Below, in pieces: positions 24,380 through 34,826 of a stretch of 64,000 nt of DNA. A program made the position numbers and the translations under genes. The notes beneath the pieces were generated by a model. It worked only from the letters and a program-made list of their open reading frames with translations. It was not told the origin of the DNA and did not search any database. Source of the DNA: JBBDXS01 sp040902195 (lineage in GTDB: Bacteria > Chloroflexota > Dehalococcoidia > DSTF01 > RBG-16-68-14); assembly GCA_040902195.1 (NCBI GenBank), contig JBBDXS010000010.1:99589-163588 (forward strand). Direction: 5' to 3'. Numbering within the stretch: position 1 is the first letter of the stretch; each line of letters starts with the position of its first letter.

Positions 24380-25219
24380 ATGCGCGTCGCGACGACCGTC
24401 GCGGACATGCGCGAGCACCGCCGCGGCATGCCCGGCGACGTTGGCCTCGTGCCGACGATGGGCTACCTGCACGAAGGCCACCTCTCGCTGGCGCGCGCGG
24501 CGCGGACGGCAAACGCGCACGTCGTCGCGAGCATCTTCGTGAACCCGACGCAGTTCGGCCCCAACGACGACTTCGAGCGCTACCCGCGCGATGCGGAGCG
24601 TGACCTCTCGCTGCTGGAACGCGAGGGCGTCGACGTCGTCTTCATGCCGTCGGTGGAGGAGATGTACGCCGGCGGCGCGTCGACGTTCGTCGAGGTCACC
24701 GGCCCGGTCACGGAGGTGCTCGAGGGCGCGGCGCGGCCGGGGCACCTGCGCGGCGTGACAACCGTCGTCGCGAAGCTCTTTCAGATCATCGAGCCGGCGC
24801 GGGCGTACTTCGGGCAGAAGGACGCGCAGCAGCTCGTCGTCGTGCGCAAGATGGTGCGCGACCTGCGCATGCCGGTCGAGATCGCCGGCTGCCCGATCGT
24901 GCGCGAGCCCGACGGCCTGGCGATGAGTAGCCGCAACGCCTATCTCTCGACGGAGGAACGGCAGGCCGCGCTCTCGCTCTCGAAGGCGTTACGCCGCGCA
25001 GAGGAGTTGTACGACGCGGGCGAGCACGACGGCGAGCGCCTGCGCGCGGCCATGCGCGACGTCCTTGGCGCGGAGCCGCTCGCGCGGGTAGACTACGTCA
25101 GCGTGGCCGGCCCGGAGTCGTTACAGGAGCTGGCGCGTATCGAGACGACCGCGCTGGCATCGCTGGCCGTGCACATCGGGGCGACGAGGCTGATCGATAA
25201 CACCGTGTTGCCAGGCTAA
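24380..25219 (+). CDS. panC: Pantothenate synthetase
   Basis: The 279-residue enzyme joins pantoate and beta-alanine with ATP to make pantothenate. Diagnostic stretches are VPTMGYLHEGHLSLAR (the nucleotide-binding HxGH), FVNPTQFGPNDDFERYPR, FGQKDAQQLVV and the KMSKS-like AMSSRNAYLS. It lies six bases after the PanD-PanB fusion, so the whole route from aspartate and ketoisovalerate, except the ketopantoate reductase, is in one operon. No panE gene is seen nearby. Confidence 0.96.
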   Translation: MRVATTVADMREHRRGMPGDVGLVPTMGYLHEGHLSLARAARTANAHVVASIFVNPTQFGPNDDFERYPRDAERDLSLLEREGVDVVFMPSVEEMYAGGASTFVEVTGPVTEVLEGAARPGHLRGVTTVVAKLFQIIEPARAYFGQKDAQQLVVVRKMVRDLRMPVEIAGCPIVREPDGLAMSSRNAYLSTEERQAALSLSKALRRAEELYDAGEHDGERLRAAMRDVLGAEPLARVDYVSVAGPESLQELARIETTALASLAVHIGATRLIDNTVLPG

Positions 25220-25252
25220 TCCTGGCCTTCGGAATGAGAAACAAAGGGCTAG

Positions 25253-26062
25253 ATGAACGAAGAACGACACATCCTGGTGACGAACGACGACGGCATCGAG
25301 TCGCCGGGGCTGTGGAAACTTGCCGAGGTGATGTCGACGATCGGGAAGGTGATGATCGTCGCGCCGGCGGCCGAGGCGTCGGGCTCCGGCACGATGGTCA
25401 CCTACCGGCACGAGCTGCAGGTGCAGTTGGTGCCGGAGCGGCTGCCCGGCGTGAAGGCTTACATGGTGAACGGCACGCCGGCCGACTGCGTCCTCGTTGG
25501 GCTGCGGCGTCTGAAGGAAGGCTGGATCAGCGTCGTCGCGGCCGGGATCAATCCGGGCGCCAACCTCGGCTTCGACTTCTACCTCTCCGGTACGTGCGGC
25601 GCGTCGCTCATGGGTGCGTTCCGGAACGTGACGTCATTCGCGCTGTCGCAAGTCATCGAGCGCACGGAGGAGCAAGCGACGCTGCCGGAGGTATCGTGGG
25701 ACACCTCGATCGCGGCTGCGCGCATGCTGGCCGACGGGATCACGACGGGTTCGATACCACAGGGAAGCTTCCTCAACGTCAACGTGCCGCCCGTGGCCGT
25801 CGATGAGCTGCGCGGTGTCGCGATTACGCGCGTGGCGCCGGGCGGCTATGTCCACCTCGCGGAGAAAGGTGACGGCGTGCACGAGCGGCTTGAGCGGCAG
25901 CTCGTCGCGGACGACCGGCACGCGCATCCCGGCACGGACATCCGCGCCGTGCTCGACGGCTACGTGTCGGTCAGCCCGCTGACGACGACGCTGAGCAACG
26001 AAGCGCACCTCCAGACGCTCTCGACGAAAGCGGATGCCTTCGCGAAGGCGCTGCGCGCGTAG
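25253..26062 (+). CDS. surE: SurE-type 5'-nucleotidase
   Basis: The 269-residue protein has the SurE signature LVTNDDGIESPGLW, in which Asp12, Asp13 and a following Ser and Asn bind the divalent metal. SGSGTMVTYRH and YMVNGTPADCVLVGL are also typical, as is GINPGANLGFDFYLSGTCGAS. SurE hydrolyses nucleoside monophosphates and some polyphosphates. It lies 33 bases after panC and may share its transcript. Length is typical. Confidence 0.94.
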   Translation: MNEERHILVTNDDGIESPGLWKLAEVMSTIGKVMIVAPAAEASGSGTMVTYRHELQVQLVPERLPGVKAYMVNGTPADCVLVGLRRLKEGWISVVAAGINPGANLGFDFYLSGTCGASLMGAFRNVTSFALSQVIERTEEQATLPEVSWDTSIAAARMLADGITTGSIPQGSFLNVNVPPVAVDELRGVAITRVAPGGYVHLAEKGDGVHERLERQLVADDRHAHPGTDIRAVLDGYVSVSPLTTTLSNEAHLQTLSTKADAFAKALRA

Positions 26063-26196
26063 GTCGTCGATTCGATCAAGGACGTTGTTTCGATCGGGCG
26101 GCGGCGGTTACGACGGGGCTGCGTGAGTTTACACCAGCCTCTCACCCACCCTTCGCCTGACCCCTACCCCGTTGCCCTGCTACAATGGCCGCACAC

Positions 26197-26943
26197 ATGG
26201 CCGGCCATTCTAAGTGGAAACAGATCAAGCGCCAGAAGGGCATCACCGACGGGAAGCGCAGCCAGGTCTTCACGAAGCTCGGGCGTGAGATCACGGTCGC
26301 TGCCCGGCACGGCGGCCCCGATCCTGAGATGAATCCGCGCCTGCGCCTCGCCATCGAGAAGGCGCGCGAGGCGAACATGCCGAAGGAGAACGTCGAGCGT
26401 GCGATCAATAAGGGCTCGGGCGAGAGCGGCGACGCGGTCCTCGAGGAAATCGTCTACGAAGGGTATGGGCCGGGCGGCGCCGCGATCATCATCGAGACGC
26501 TGACAGACAACCGCAACCGCACGGTCTCGGACATCCGGAACGCCTTCGCGAAGGCGGGCGGCAACCTCGGCGAGGCGGGCAGCGTCGCCTGGATCTTCGA
26601 TACGCGTGGCGTGATCACAGTTGAGGCGGATGGCGGCGATCCGGACGATGTCGCGCTGCGCGCCATCGATGCCGGCGCCGAGGACGTGAAGGTGGACGAC
26701 GGCGCGGTCGAGGTCTACACGCAGCCGCAGTCGCTCGACGATGTGCGGCGTGTCCTTACGGAAGCGGGCATCGGCGTAGCGTCGGCGGAAGTGATGGCGC
26801 TGCCGAAGACGACCGTGGCGCTCGATGCGCACAAGGCGGAGCAGGTGCTGAGGCTGCTCGATAAGCTGGACGAGATGGACGACGTGCAGCGCGTCGCCTC
26901 GAACGCCGACTTCCCGGAAGAAGTGCTGGCGACGTACGCGTAG
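26197..26943 (+). CDS. yebC: YebC/PmpR family protein
   Basis: The canonical start MAGHSKWKQIKRQKG is at 26197, giving 248 residues; an in-frame ATG at 26185 overlaps the -10 box TACAAT (26181-26186) and is rejected. The box lies ten bases before the start, so the mRNA is probably leaderless. The family is a three-domain cytoplasmic protein; members act as DNA-binding regulators or help ribosomes pass difficult sequences. It precedes ruvC and ruvA, an arrangement found in many bacteria. Confidence 0.95.
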   Translation: MAGHSKWKQIKRQKGITDGKRSQVFTKLGREITVAARHGGPDPEMNPRLRLAIEKAREANMPKENVERAINKGSGESGDAVLEEIVYEGYGPGGAAIIIETLTDNRNRTVSDIRNAFAKAGGNLGEAGSVAWIFDTRGVITVEADGGDPDDVALRAIDAGAEDVKVDDGAVEVYTQPQSLDDVRRVLTEAGIGVASAEVMALPKTTVALDAHKAEQVLRLLDKLDEMDDVQRVASNADFPEEVLATYA

Positions 26944-27061
26944 AAGCTGTCAGCTATTAGCGGTCAGCGGTCAGCGGTCAGCGTTCAGCTTTCAGCCCTC
27001 TGCTTGGCCCCACTCCACCTGCTTCTCCGCGACCTCGTGTCGCGGTATGCTGCTGCCAACG

Positions 27062-27580
27062 ATGACAATCGCTCCTCAGCGAGCAGCTGCCCTCACCATC
27101 CTGGGCGTCGATCCGGGGCTGCGCGTCACGGGATGGGGGATCGTGCGCGGCGATGACGACGGCCTCCGTTCGCTGGCGTGCGGCGCGATCACGCTGCGCG
27201 GCGATCGACGCCATGAGCAGCGACTGCACCACATCTATACGGAACTCTGCGCCGTGATCGCGCAGTGGACGCCGGCCGAGATCGCGGTCGAGGACCCGTT
27301 CGTCGGCGAGAACGTACGCTCCGCGTTCGCGATCGGCGAGGCGCGCGCGATCGCGCTGCTCGCCGCCGCGCAGCACGGCCTGCCGGTGCGCCCCTACCCT
27401 CCGGCCGAGGTGAAGGTCGCGGTGACCGGCTACGGACGGAGCGACAAAGCGCAGGTCGCCGAGCTGGTGCGCGTGCAGCTCGGCCTGGCCGAGGCGCCCC
27501 GGCCGGCCGACGCCGCGGACGCCCTCGCGGTGGCGATCTGCCATCACCTGCGGCTGCGCGCAGAGGCGCGCCTGGGATGA
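27062..27580 (+). CDS. ruvC: Holliday junction resolvase RuvC
   Basis: I prefer the ATG at 27062 (172 residues), ten bases after TATGCT (27046-27051), over the in-frame ATG at 27047 that falls inside that box. The RNase H-like acids are visible: Asp17 in LGVDPGLRVTGWG, a Glu in IAVEDPFVG, and the terminal Asp pair in RPADAADALAVA. RuvC cuts Holliday junctions symmetrically together with RuvAB. Its stop overlaps the ruvA start as ATGA. The N-terminus is slightly longer than usual. Confidence 0.94.
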   Translation: MTIAPQRAAALTILGVDPGLRVTGWGIVRGDDDGLRSLACGAITLRGDRRHEQRLHHIYTELCAVIAQWTPAEIAVEDPFVGENVRSAFAIGEARAIALLAAAQHGLPVRPYPPAEVKVAVTGYGRSDKAQVAELVRVQLGLAEAPRPADAADALAVAICHHLRLRAEARLG

Positions 27581-28218
27581 TCTCGCATCTGCACGGCACG
27601 CTGAGCAAGAAGATCGAGCAGCGCGGCGCCATCGAGCTGACGGTGGGCGGCATCGGCTACGACATCCATCTCCCAGCCTTCGTCTACCGGGCGATGGAGG
27701 AGACGCCGCTGGGCGAGGAGATCGACCTCGAGATCTACTACCACGTGCCTGAGCGTTCGCCGACGCCGATGCTGATCGGCTTCCAACGCGACGTGGAGCG
27801 CGAGTTCTTTCGCAAGCTGATCGAAACGCCGGACCTGGGGCCGATGAAGGCGATGCGCGCGCTGATCTTCTCGGTCTCGACGATCGCGGCGTGGATCGAG
27901 CAGGGCGACGAGCGCTCGCTGAAGACGCTGCCCGGCGTCGGCGAGCGGCTGGCGAAGACGATGGTCGCGCACCTCAAGGGCAAGGTCGTCGAGGAGGCGC
28001 TCCTGCAGGACGAGCACTTCGCGTCGCAGCCGCCGAAAGAAGGGCCGCCGTCGCTCTCCGAGGTGCAGCAGCTCGCGGTCGCGGGACTGGTGCGGCTCGG
28101 CTATCGAGAGGCAGAGGCCTCGCGCTGGGTCGATCAGGTGACGAAGGACAGCGAGGCGCCGGAGGTGGAGGACATCATTCGCGCCGTCTTTTCGCTGCGG
28201 AGCCAGGAGATCAACTAG
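27577..28218 (+). CDS. ruvA: Holliday junction branch migration protein RuvA
   Basis: The 213-residue protein starts MISHLHGTL in the ATGA overlap with ruvC. It has the OB-fold domain (1-65), helix-hairpin-helix region (about 70-145, with LKTLPGVGERLAKTMVAHLKGKV), an acidic flexible linker and domain III (about 155-210, LSEVQQLAVAGLVRLGYREAEA). It binds the four-way junction and loads RuvB. The first hairpin (ETPDLGPMKAMRAL) departs from the usual SGVGPKxA consensus, a mild oddity. ruvB is about 17 kb away in this window. Confidence 0.94.
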   Translation: MISHLHGTLSKKIEQRGAIELTVGGIGYDIHLPAFVYRAMEETPLGEEIDLEIYYHVPERSPTPMLIGFQRDVEREFFRKLIETPDLGPMKAMRALIFSVSTIAAWIEQGDERSLKTLPGVGERLAKTMVAHLKGKVVEEALLQDEHFASQPPKEGPPSLSEVQQLAVAGLVRLGYREAEASRWVDQVTKDSEAPEVEDIIRAVFSLRSQEIN

Positions 28219-28310
28219 GTAAGGACGTCAGGTCCTTCGCCCTCCCCGCCCCGTCACGCTCTACCCCGCTCGGCTCAGGATGACAGAAAGAGTGCTAAGA
28301 TAGCTCCGCT

Positions 28311-28751
28311 ATGGATATCGCGTTCGCGCTGCTGGCCGACGCCGCGAATATCTCGCGCGAAGGAAAGCTGAACATCCTGGGGGCGTTCGACCGCATCTAC
28401 GGCGGCAAGTTCCCCCTGACGTGGCCGCGCATGGTCCTGGTCACGCGCTTCGTCGCGTCACCCGCCGAGTACGGGTCGGAGAAGTCGCTCGAAATCGTCA
28501 CGCTGGACGCGGACGGGAAGCGGCTGGCGTCGGCGTCGGGAAAGATGCGCGTGCCGAGCGGCCAGGCGGGGCGGCAGCTCAAGATCAACCACGTCCTGCC
28601 CATGTCGATCACGTTCCCGGACGCGGGGCCCTACAGCATCGAGATCCTGGTGAACGGCGAACCGAAGGCCGCCGTGCCGCTCGAGGTCGTCCTGCGCGAG
28701 GCGAAGCAAAACGGCCAGGCGGAGGACGAGCAGCAGGCGCCAGCGGAATAG
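28311..28751 (+). CDS. Hypothetical protein of the DUF6941 type
   Basis: The 146-residue product begins MDIAFALLADAANISREGKLNILGAFDRI, a pattern I associate with DUF6941 proteins: a beta-rich fold of unknown function found widely in Actinobacteria and Chloroflexota. TAAGAT at 28296-28301, nine bases before the ATG, supports a leaderless start. The C-terminus is a short Gln/Glu-rich tail. No partner is evident; the DUF433/DUF5615 pair follows 47 bases later with its own promoter. Confidence 0.7.
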   Translation: MDIAFALLADAANISREGKLNILGAFDRIYGGKFPLTWPRMVLVTRFVASPAEYGSEKSLEIVTLDADGKRLASASGKMRVPSGQAGRQLKINHVLPMSITFPDAGPYSIEILVNGEPKAAVPLEVVLREAKQNGQAEDEQQAPAE

Positions 28752-28798
28752 CTCCTGACACGCGGCTGTCAGGTCGCGGATGGTAAGATTAGGGCACC

Positions 28799-29029
28799 AT
28801 GGACTGGCAGGAACGCATCGCTATCGACCCGAAGGTGATGGGCGGAAAGCCGGTCATCAAGGGTACGCGTGTGCCGGTACAAGTGATTGTCGGCTCCCTG
28901 GCCGGCGGTGACACGGTGGCCGACGTGTGTACGGGATACCAGGTCACGGAGGAGGACGTCCGCGCGGCGCTTGCGTACGCGGCGGAAGTGCTAAGCCAGG
29001 AACGGCTGCATGCGCTTCCTCGTGGATGA
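28799..29029 (+). CDS. DUF433 antitoxin-like protein
   Basis: The 76-residue protein has the DUF433 signature DPKVMGGKPVIKGTRVPV followed by a helix-turn-helix-like EEDVRAALAYAAEV. In many genomes DUF433 genes precede a DUF5615 PIN-like gene and are treated as the antitoxin. Here the next gene is exactly that, overlapping by 20 bases. TAAGAT (28784-28789) sits nine bases before the ATG. Confidence 0.88.
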   Translation: MDWQERIAIDPKVMGGKPVIKGTRVPVQVIVGSLAGGDTVADVCTGYQVTEEDVRAALAYAAEVLSQERLHALPRG

Positions 29030-29363
29030 AAACCTGCCCATCGATGTGGCCGAGGTACTAGCCGCTGCCGGACACGATGCGGAGCACGTGTCCGAAATTG
29101 GACTCCGCGGCGCCAGCGACAGCGAAGTCTGGAAGTATGGGGCGAACGAGCAACGCATTGTCGTCACACGGGATCTAGACTTCCCTTTGCGCGAGGCTCC
29201 GAGGCCTCCAGGACTGATTCTGTTGCGGATGCCGGATTTCTACACAAGAGCGCAGCTTCGACAGGGTGTGGCGGAGTTCTGCACAACCGAACAGTTCAGT
29301 GAGGTGGAAGGCAAGATCACCGTTCTTTCACCGGGCAGAATTCGCACCCGTACGTTCGAATAG
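29010..29363 (+). CDS. DUF5615 PIN-like toxin
   Basis: The 117-residue protein starts MRFLVDENLPIDVAEVLAAAGHDAEHV and contains VVTRDLDFP, the acidic pattern (Asp-Glu-Asn, then Asp-x-Asp-Phe) of the PIN-like nuclease family DUF5615. It would cleave RNA when free of the DUF433 partner. The start lies inside the antitoxin gene. The pair sits between a DUF6941 gene and uvrB, two bases before the uvrB start. Confidence 0.86.
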   Translation: MRFLVDENLPIDVAEVLAAAGHDAEHVSEIGLRGASDSEVWKYGANEQRIVVTRDLDFPLREAPRPPGLILLRMPDFYTRAQLRQGVAEFCTTEQFSEVEGKITVLSPGRIRTRTFE

Positions 29364-29365
29364 CC

Positions 29366-31486
<2,121 letters not shown>

Positions 31487-31493
31487 GGCGCGG

Positions 31494-32195
31494 TCACTTT
31501 TGCTGAACGGCGGCCAGCAAGTCGGCCTGGAAGTGACAATCCTTGTAGGAGCGACCTGTCCAACATCGGCACGGACCGTCAAGCGGTATCGCCGCTAGGA
31601 CGTGCGCAGGATTGTGCGGCGTCGCGCTACCAAGCCACTTGCCTAGGTCGTCAACCCCGCCTCCCGTTCGTGCCCAGACTTCCGTCTTAAAGATCCACAA
31701 CCCAACCTGAGCCAGGTAGCCCCACGTCGCTCCGTCTGTCCATGACCATGTCCTGTCGTGCGGCGAAACGGCGCACGCCCAGGAATCCCCGGTGCCATCA
31801 AAATTCATGTGCGGGTGTCTTGGATAGGTGCGTAGAGATATCTCCGGACTCACGACGCGCACCTTCGGATGAACCGGTCCTGCGGGACCAAATAGGTCGA
31901 TGGGATATTCGAGTTCGACGATGTAGGGGCGGCGGGGCACCTGCAAGTGACAGAGATCTGACTCACAGGGGGCGCTTTCCGCGCCCATGGACCGGATACT
32001 CCCTCGCAACCCTACGGTGACCACGCGATCTGCGGCGAGATCGTCAATCACTGTGCCCAGGCCTCCGGCACTTGGAATTGGATCCATGGTCAGTTCCCAC
32101 CCCTCCGCCGAATGCAGCGAAGTCGCGCGGATGATCCGGCGGGCCCCCGGGAAGAAGGTCTGTATATCATCGCGTTCCTGTTCCCGGAGGCCCAC
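31494..32195 (-). CDS. Possible E2-like (UBC-fold) protein with C-terminal SEC-C zinc motif
   Basis: The 233-residue product starts with GTG. Its central part (about 90-180) has the order of features seen in ubiquitin-conjugating E2 folds: a YIVELEYPIDLFGP strand, a Pro-rich turn, V-x-V-x-S-P-E-I, then HPHMNFDG (127-134), a Cys at 141 after a short loop, and a Trp-rich helix (WGYLAQVGLWIFKTEVW). Residues 209-221 form a SEC-C motif, C-x-C-x8-C-H, which binds zinc. Prokaryotic E2-like proteins occur in several defence or conjugation systems. The assignment is by pattern only. The AGGAG ribosome site overlaps the stop of the 45-residue gene upstream, so the two are translationally coupled. Confidence 0.5.
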   Translation of the reverse strand: MGLREQERDDIQTFFPGARRIIRATSLHSAEGWELTMDPIPSAGGLGTVIDDLAADRVVTVGLRGSIRSMGAESAPCESDLCHLQVPRRPYIVELEYPIDLFGPAGPVHPKVRVVSPEISLRTYPRHPHMNFDGTGDSWACAVSPHDRTWSWTDGATWGYLAQVGLWIFKTEVWARTGGGVDDLGKWLGSATPHNPAHVLAAIPLDGPCRCWTGRSYKDCHFQADLLAAVQQK

Positions 32196-32206
32196 CGGCG
32201 TGTCTC

Positions 32207-32344
32207 CTAAAGCCGACCCCCGTGCGGGCGCTGCGGCCGCACGGGCCTGGGCTCGACTGCCGGACGGGGTGCCGTAGGTCGGTCGGACGGAGTCTCCTCT
32301 CGTTCGGCTGAGTCCCGCTTCTCTGTTCGTTCCTGGTCTGGCAT
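32207..32344 (-). CDS. 45-residue disordered protein coupled to the E2-like gene
   Basis: The ATG at 32344 has a perfect AAGGAGG six bases upstream. The product is hydrophilic and disordered: an acidic/basic first half (MPDQERTEKRDSAEREETPS), a Pro/Arg-rich second half, one Lys (Lys9) and a C-terminus HGGRL. No known family fits. A short protein ending close to Gly-Gly, directly upstream of a possible E2-like gene, invites comparison with ubiquitin-like or Pup-like modifiers, but it has no ubiquitin fold and does not end in Glu/Gln. It could equally be a regulatory upstream ORF. Confidence 0.5.
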   Translation of the reverse strand: MPDQERTEKRDSAEREETPSDRPTAPRPAVEPRPVRPQRPHGGRL

Positions 32345-32467
32345 GTGAACCTCCTTCGGTGTCGTTTCACACTTGTATCTAACTCGTCGCGATGATACGC
32401 TGTATTCTACAGGGGGACTGTTTCCGATGTCAAGATCGGAGCATCAGTGAAACGGAGGGGAACGCAC

Positions 32468-32833
32468 ATGGCAACGGCCACCCTACGGCGTTTGGGGGAA
32501 CGGCTGAGAAAGGAGCGCGGAGGGAGAGGGCTAAGGGAGGTAGCTCGCGAGATCGGCGTCAGCGCAGCAACGCTTTCCAGAGTGGAGCGCGGCCATCTGC
32601 CAGACCTTGAGACGTTTGGCAAAATCTGCGCTTGGTTGGGATTAGATCCTGGGGACGTGTTGGGAGTTCAAGTCGAGAAGGCGATTGCGGACGTTCACGA
32701 CGATCCTATCACTGCCAGCATCCACTTCAAGGCAAACCGGACCCCAGCCCCCGAGTTGGCAAAAGCACTTGCAGAAATGATCATCTATACCGAGAAGACG
32801 CTCAAGCGACAAGGAAGTCAACGGCCAACATAA
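32468..32833 (+). CDS. XRE-family transcription regulator
   Basis: The ATG at 32468 follows GGAGGGG and gives 121 residues. The N-terminal helix-turn-helix (about 5-65) reads LGERLRKERGGRGLREVAREIGVS then TLSRVERGHLPDLETFGKICAWLGL, the Cro/C1 pattern. The C-terminal helix (about 90-118) may dimerise. It is divergent from the 45-residue/E2-like operon across a 123-base gap and one base from the ImmA-type protease, which suggests it represses the shared region until cleaved. Confidence 0.9.
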   Translation: MATATLRRLGERLRKERGGRGLREVAREIGVSAATLSRVERGHLPDLETFGKICAWLGLDPGDVLGVQVEKAIADVHDDPITASIHFKANRTPAPELAKALAEMIIYTEKTLKRQGSQRPT

Positions 32834-32834
32834 G

Positions 32835-33416
32835 ATGCTCAGGCGCGGCTTCAAAACCCGCTGCGAAAAGCTTTCGAGTCAGGTCCGCGCCGACCTCGAC
32901 GTCCGTAGTGACGCGCCTCTTAGCTTCGTAGATCTCGCAAGGTACATGAGAGTTGAACTCCGGACACCGGAAGACATTGACGGCATTCCTCCCAAAACGC
33001 TCCTTGTACTAAAGGATCAAGCCGCAGAGTGGTCTGCAGCCGCCGTGTCGATTGGTGATGACAAGGCAATTGTCTACAATCCCCACCACTCGCTGCGCCG
33101 CCAAGCCAGCGATGTAATGCACGAACTAGCGCATATTCTCTTGGACCACAGCTCCGCGATCGTTGTGTTGTCGCCTGACGGCCAGCTTGCGCTGAGATCA
33201 TTTGACCAAGACCAAGAAGATGAAGCATCTTGGTTGTCAGGATGCCTCCTTCTGCCAAGGTCGGCATTGCTGACAATCGCAGCGAGGAGGATGAGCACCG
33301 AGCTTGCCTGCGGGAAGTATGGCGTCAGTGAAGATCTTTTGAAATTTAGGCTAAACGTCACGGGGGCTAAGACTCAGGTCAGGCGGCGCGTCTCCGCCAC
33401 AACGCCCAATCGCTAG
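32835..33416 (+). CDS. ImmA/IrrE-type metallopeptidase
   Basis: The 193-residue protein contains the zinc motif HELAH (96-100, in VMHELAHILLDHS) and a downstream Glu-rich third-ligand region DEASWLSGCLLLPR. Such proteases cleave the XRE regulator encoded beside them when a signal is present, as in ImmR/ImmA of ICEBs1. The start follows the regulator stop as TAAGATG. Third-position GC is clearly lower than in uvrB, suggesting transfer. Confidence 0.9.
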   Translation: MLRRGFKTRCEKLSSQVRADLDVRSDAPLSFVDLARYMRVELRTPEDIDGIPPKTLLVLKDQAAEWSAAAVSIGDDKAIVYNPHHSLRRQASDVMHELAHILLDHSSAIVVLSPDGQLALRSFDQDQEDEASWLSGCLLLPRSALLTIAARRMSTELACGKYGVSEDLLKFRLNVTGAKTQVRRRVSATTPNR

Positions 33417-33771
33417 GGAGTGGCTACGCGCCCGTGGAGCGCCGCCAACCGCTTCGCGCTAAGTCGCGCCTCCCGTATCGTGAGCCCACAAATCGAGGAA
33501 CCAGGCGACGCGCTTGCGTAGACCGTAGGGGCGGACCCATGTGTCCGCCCACCGAAGGTCCGCCGGCCGTCAGACCTCCCTCGTACCCCTCCCGCCGCGC
33601 GCGAAAGCGCCTCTGCGGTTGAGGGCCGGAAGTGTGACCTAGCTCACGGAGAAGATAAGTGCATAAATCGACGCGCCCAGATTCACAAATCGCCCGAATT
33701 TTTTTCTTTTGCACGAAAATTCGAGCGCTGAATCTGCAAGGCAATGTCGATCCGTCCCTACGATGTAGTCG
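33417..33771. other. 355-base intergenic stretch between convergent genes
   Basis: It contains a palindrome with GTAGGGGCGGACCCATGTGT (33524-33550, a copy of the element at 36819 and 47490), a TGTGA-N6-TCAC dyad (33633-33648), and an AT-rich inverted repeat CGAATTTT/AAAATTCG near 33697-33725 that may end transcription. No gene is supported. Confidence 0.65.
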
Positions 33772-34224
33772 TCATTCGTCGGGCGGCGGGAAACGCTCCT
33801 TCATCGTGAACGCTTGCGACGAGGGGCCGCGGCGGCGCAGCAGTTCGAGGCGGACCTTGCCCTGCGACGCGTCCGGGATGGCGCCGGCGGGCACCCACCA
33901 GAGCACGAGCGTGTGGCCTTCCATCGGCTCGAACCAGATGTGGCGCGCGGCGTACATCGGGCCGTGGTCGCTGCGATACGTAAAGGCGCGCAGCGCGTCG
34001 ATCGACTCCCAGATCGACATGTTGATGATGACGAGCTTGTCCTTGTAGGCGCGGATGGACGTCGAGGTGCCGTCCTCGGTGTGGTGACGCCAGACGCAGC
34101 CGAGCGTGGCGTCGGCGAGGTGGTTGAGCTCGTCGAGGCGCGAGACGAAGCCCTGCATGACCGGGTCGTCGAGCTCCGCGCGCATCTTCGCGATGTTGTA
34201 CTGGGCGACGTGGTAGGAGGCCAT
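33772..34224 (-). CDS. DUF3291 family protein
   Basis: The 150-residue product starts MASYHVAQYNIAKMRAELDDPVMQGFV and contains MSIWESIDALRAFTYRSDH, both typical of DUF3291 (dimeric alpha/beta-barrel-like fold, related to monooxygenase-type folds). The biochemical role is unknown. TATACT at 34232-34237 on this strand lies seven bases before the ATG, so transcription is probably leaderless. Length is normal for the family. Confidence 0.82.
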   Translation of the reverse strand: MASYHVAQYNIAKMRAELDDPVMQGFVSRLDELNHLADATLGCVWRHHTEDGTSTSIRAYKDKLVIINMSIWESIDALRAFTYRSDHGPMYAARHIWFEPMEGHTLVLWWVPAGAIPDASQGKVRLELLRRRGPSSQAFTMKERFPPPDE

Positions 34225-34343
34225 CGACGGGAGTATAGCGATGGAGCGCCGGGGCGCGTTCGGGAGCTACACTAAAGGCGGCCTCGCTGCCCGACGTGGG
34301 ACCCGGCCCGTCCGTTCAACGCCGAACAGAAAGAGAGGCATGT

Positions 34344-34577
34344 ATGGACGGTTGGGAATACAAAGTTGTCTACGTCGATTTTCGGGGCAGGATCAGCGCA
34401 GAAGGGGCGGAGTACATCCGGCAACCTTCGGAACACCGGACCGGGTTCGTTCGCAGCTACCTTGACGTCCTCGGCAAGGACGGCTGGGAAATGACCGGTG
34501 TCCTCCCCTTGGTGCGCCCAGAGAGCAGCTACTTCATCCTGAAGCGGCCCGCGAAGGCCGCGAAAACCGAAGGTTAG
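34344..34577 (+). CDS. DUF4177-like small protein
   Basis: The start at 34344 is preceded by AGAGAGG; the product is 77 residues. MDGWEYKVVYVDFRG and LDVLGKDGWEMTGVLPL follow the DUF4177 pattern (a small beta-sheet domain with a conserved Gly-Trp-Glu). The Lys-rich C-terminus is extra. Function unknown. It stands alone between two minus-strand genes. Confidence 0.7.
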   Translation: MDGWEYKVVYVDFRGRISAEGAEYIRQPSEHRTGFVRSYLDVLGKDGWEMTGVLPLVRPESSYFILKRPAKAAKTEG

Positions 34578-34826
34578 TTGCTGAGCTAGGCGTCGAGGAC
34601 GGGCCGGAAGGCCTGTGCGGCTGAGTCCCTGTCGTGGCGGCGGGGCCACGCGGATCTACTGCGCGATGTTGCGCAGAGTTCCTCGAAGCTCGAGGTTCGA
34701 TGCTCGAAGCCGGAGCGGGACGCGTCTTCGCCTGCGTAATGACCCGTGTCATCCCGAGGGGAGCGGGGTAGAGCGCGACGGCGGGGTGGAGCCCGAGGAA
34801 CCTGACAAGCCATTCGGTATCGACAG

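Noticed and set aside
22709..24745. Long open frame antisense to panD-panB-panC
   Set aside because: Arg/His/Val-rich shadow of the high-GC sense genes, no ribosome site, no family pattern.
31494..33416. Complete prophage or integrative element around the XRE-ImmA pair
   Set aside because: No integrase, excisionase, attachment repeats or structural genes are visible on either side.
33633..33648. CRP-like dyad TGTGA-N6-TCAC
   Set aside because: It lies between the 3' ends of two convergent genes, so it has no promoter to control; chance is the simplest reading.
33659..34048. Open frame antisense to the DUF3291 gene
   Set aside because: No ribosome site or family pattern; the minus-strand DUF3291 protein is well supported.
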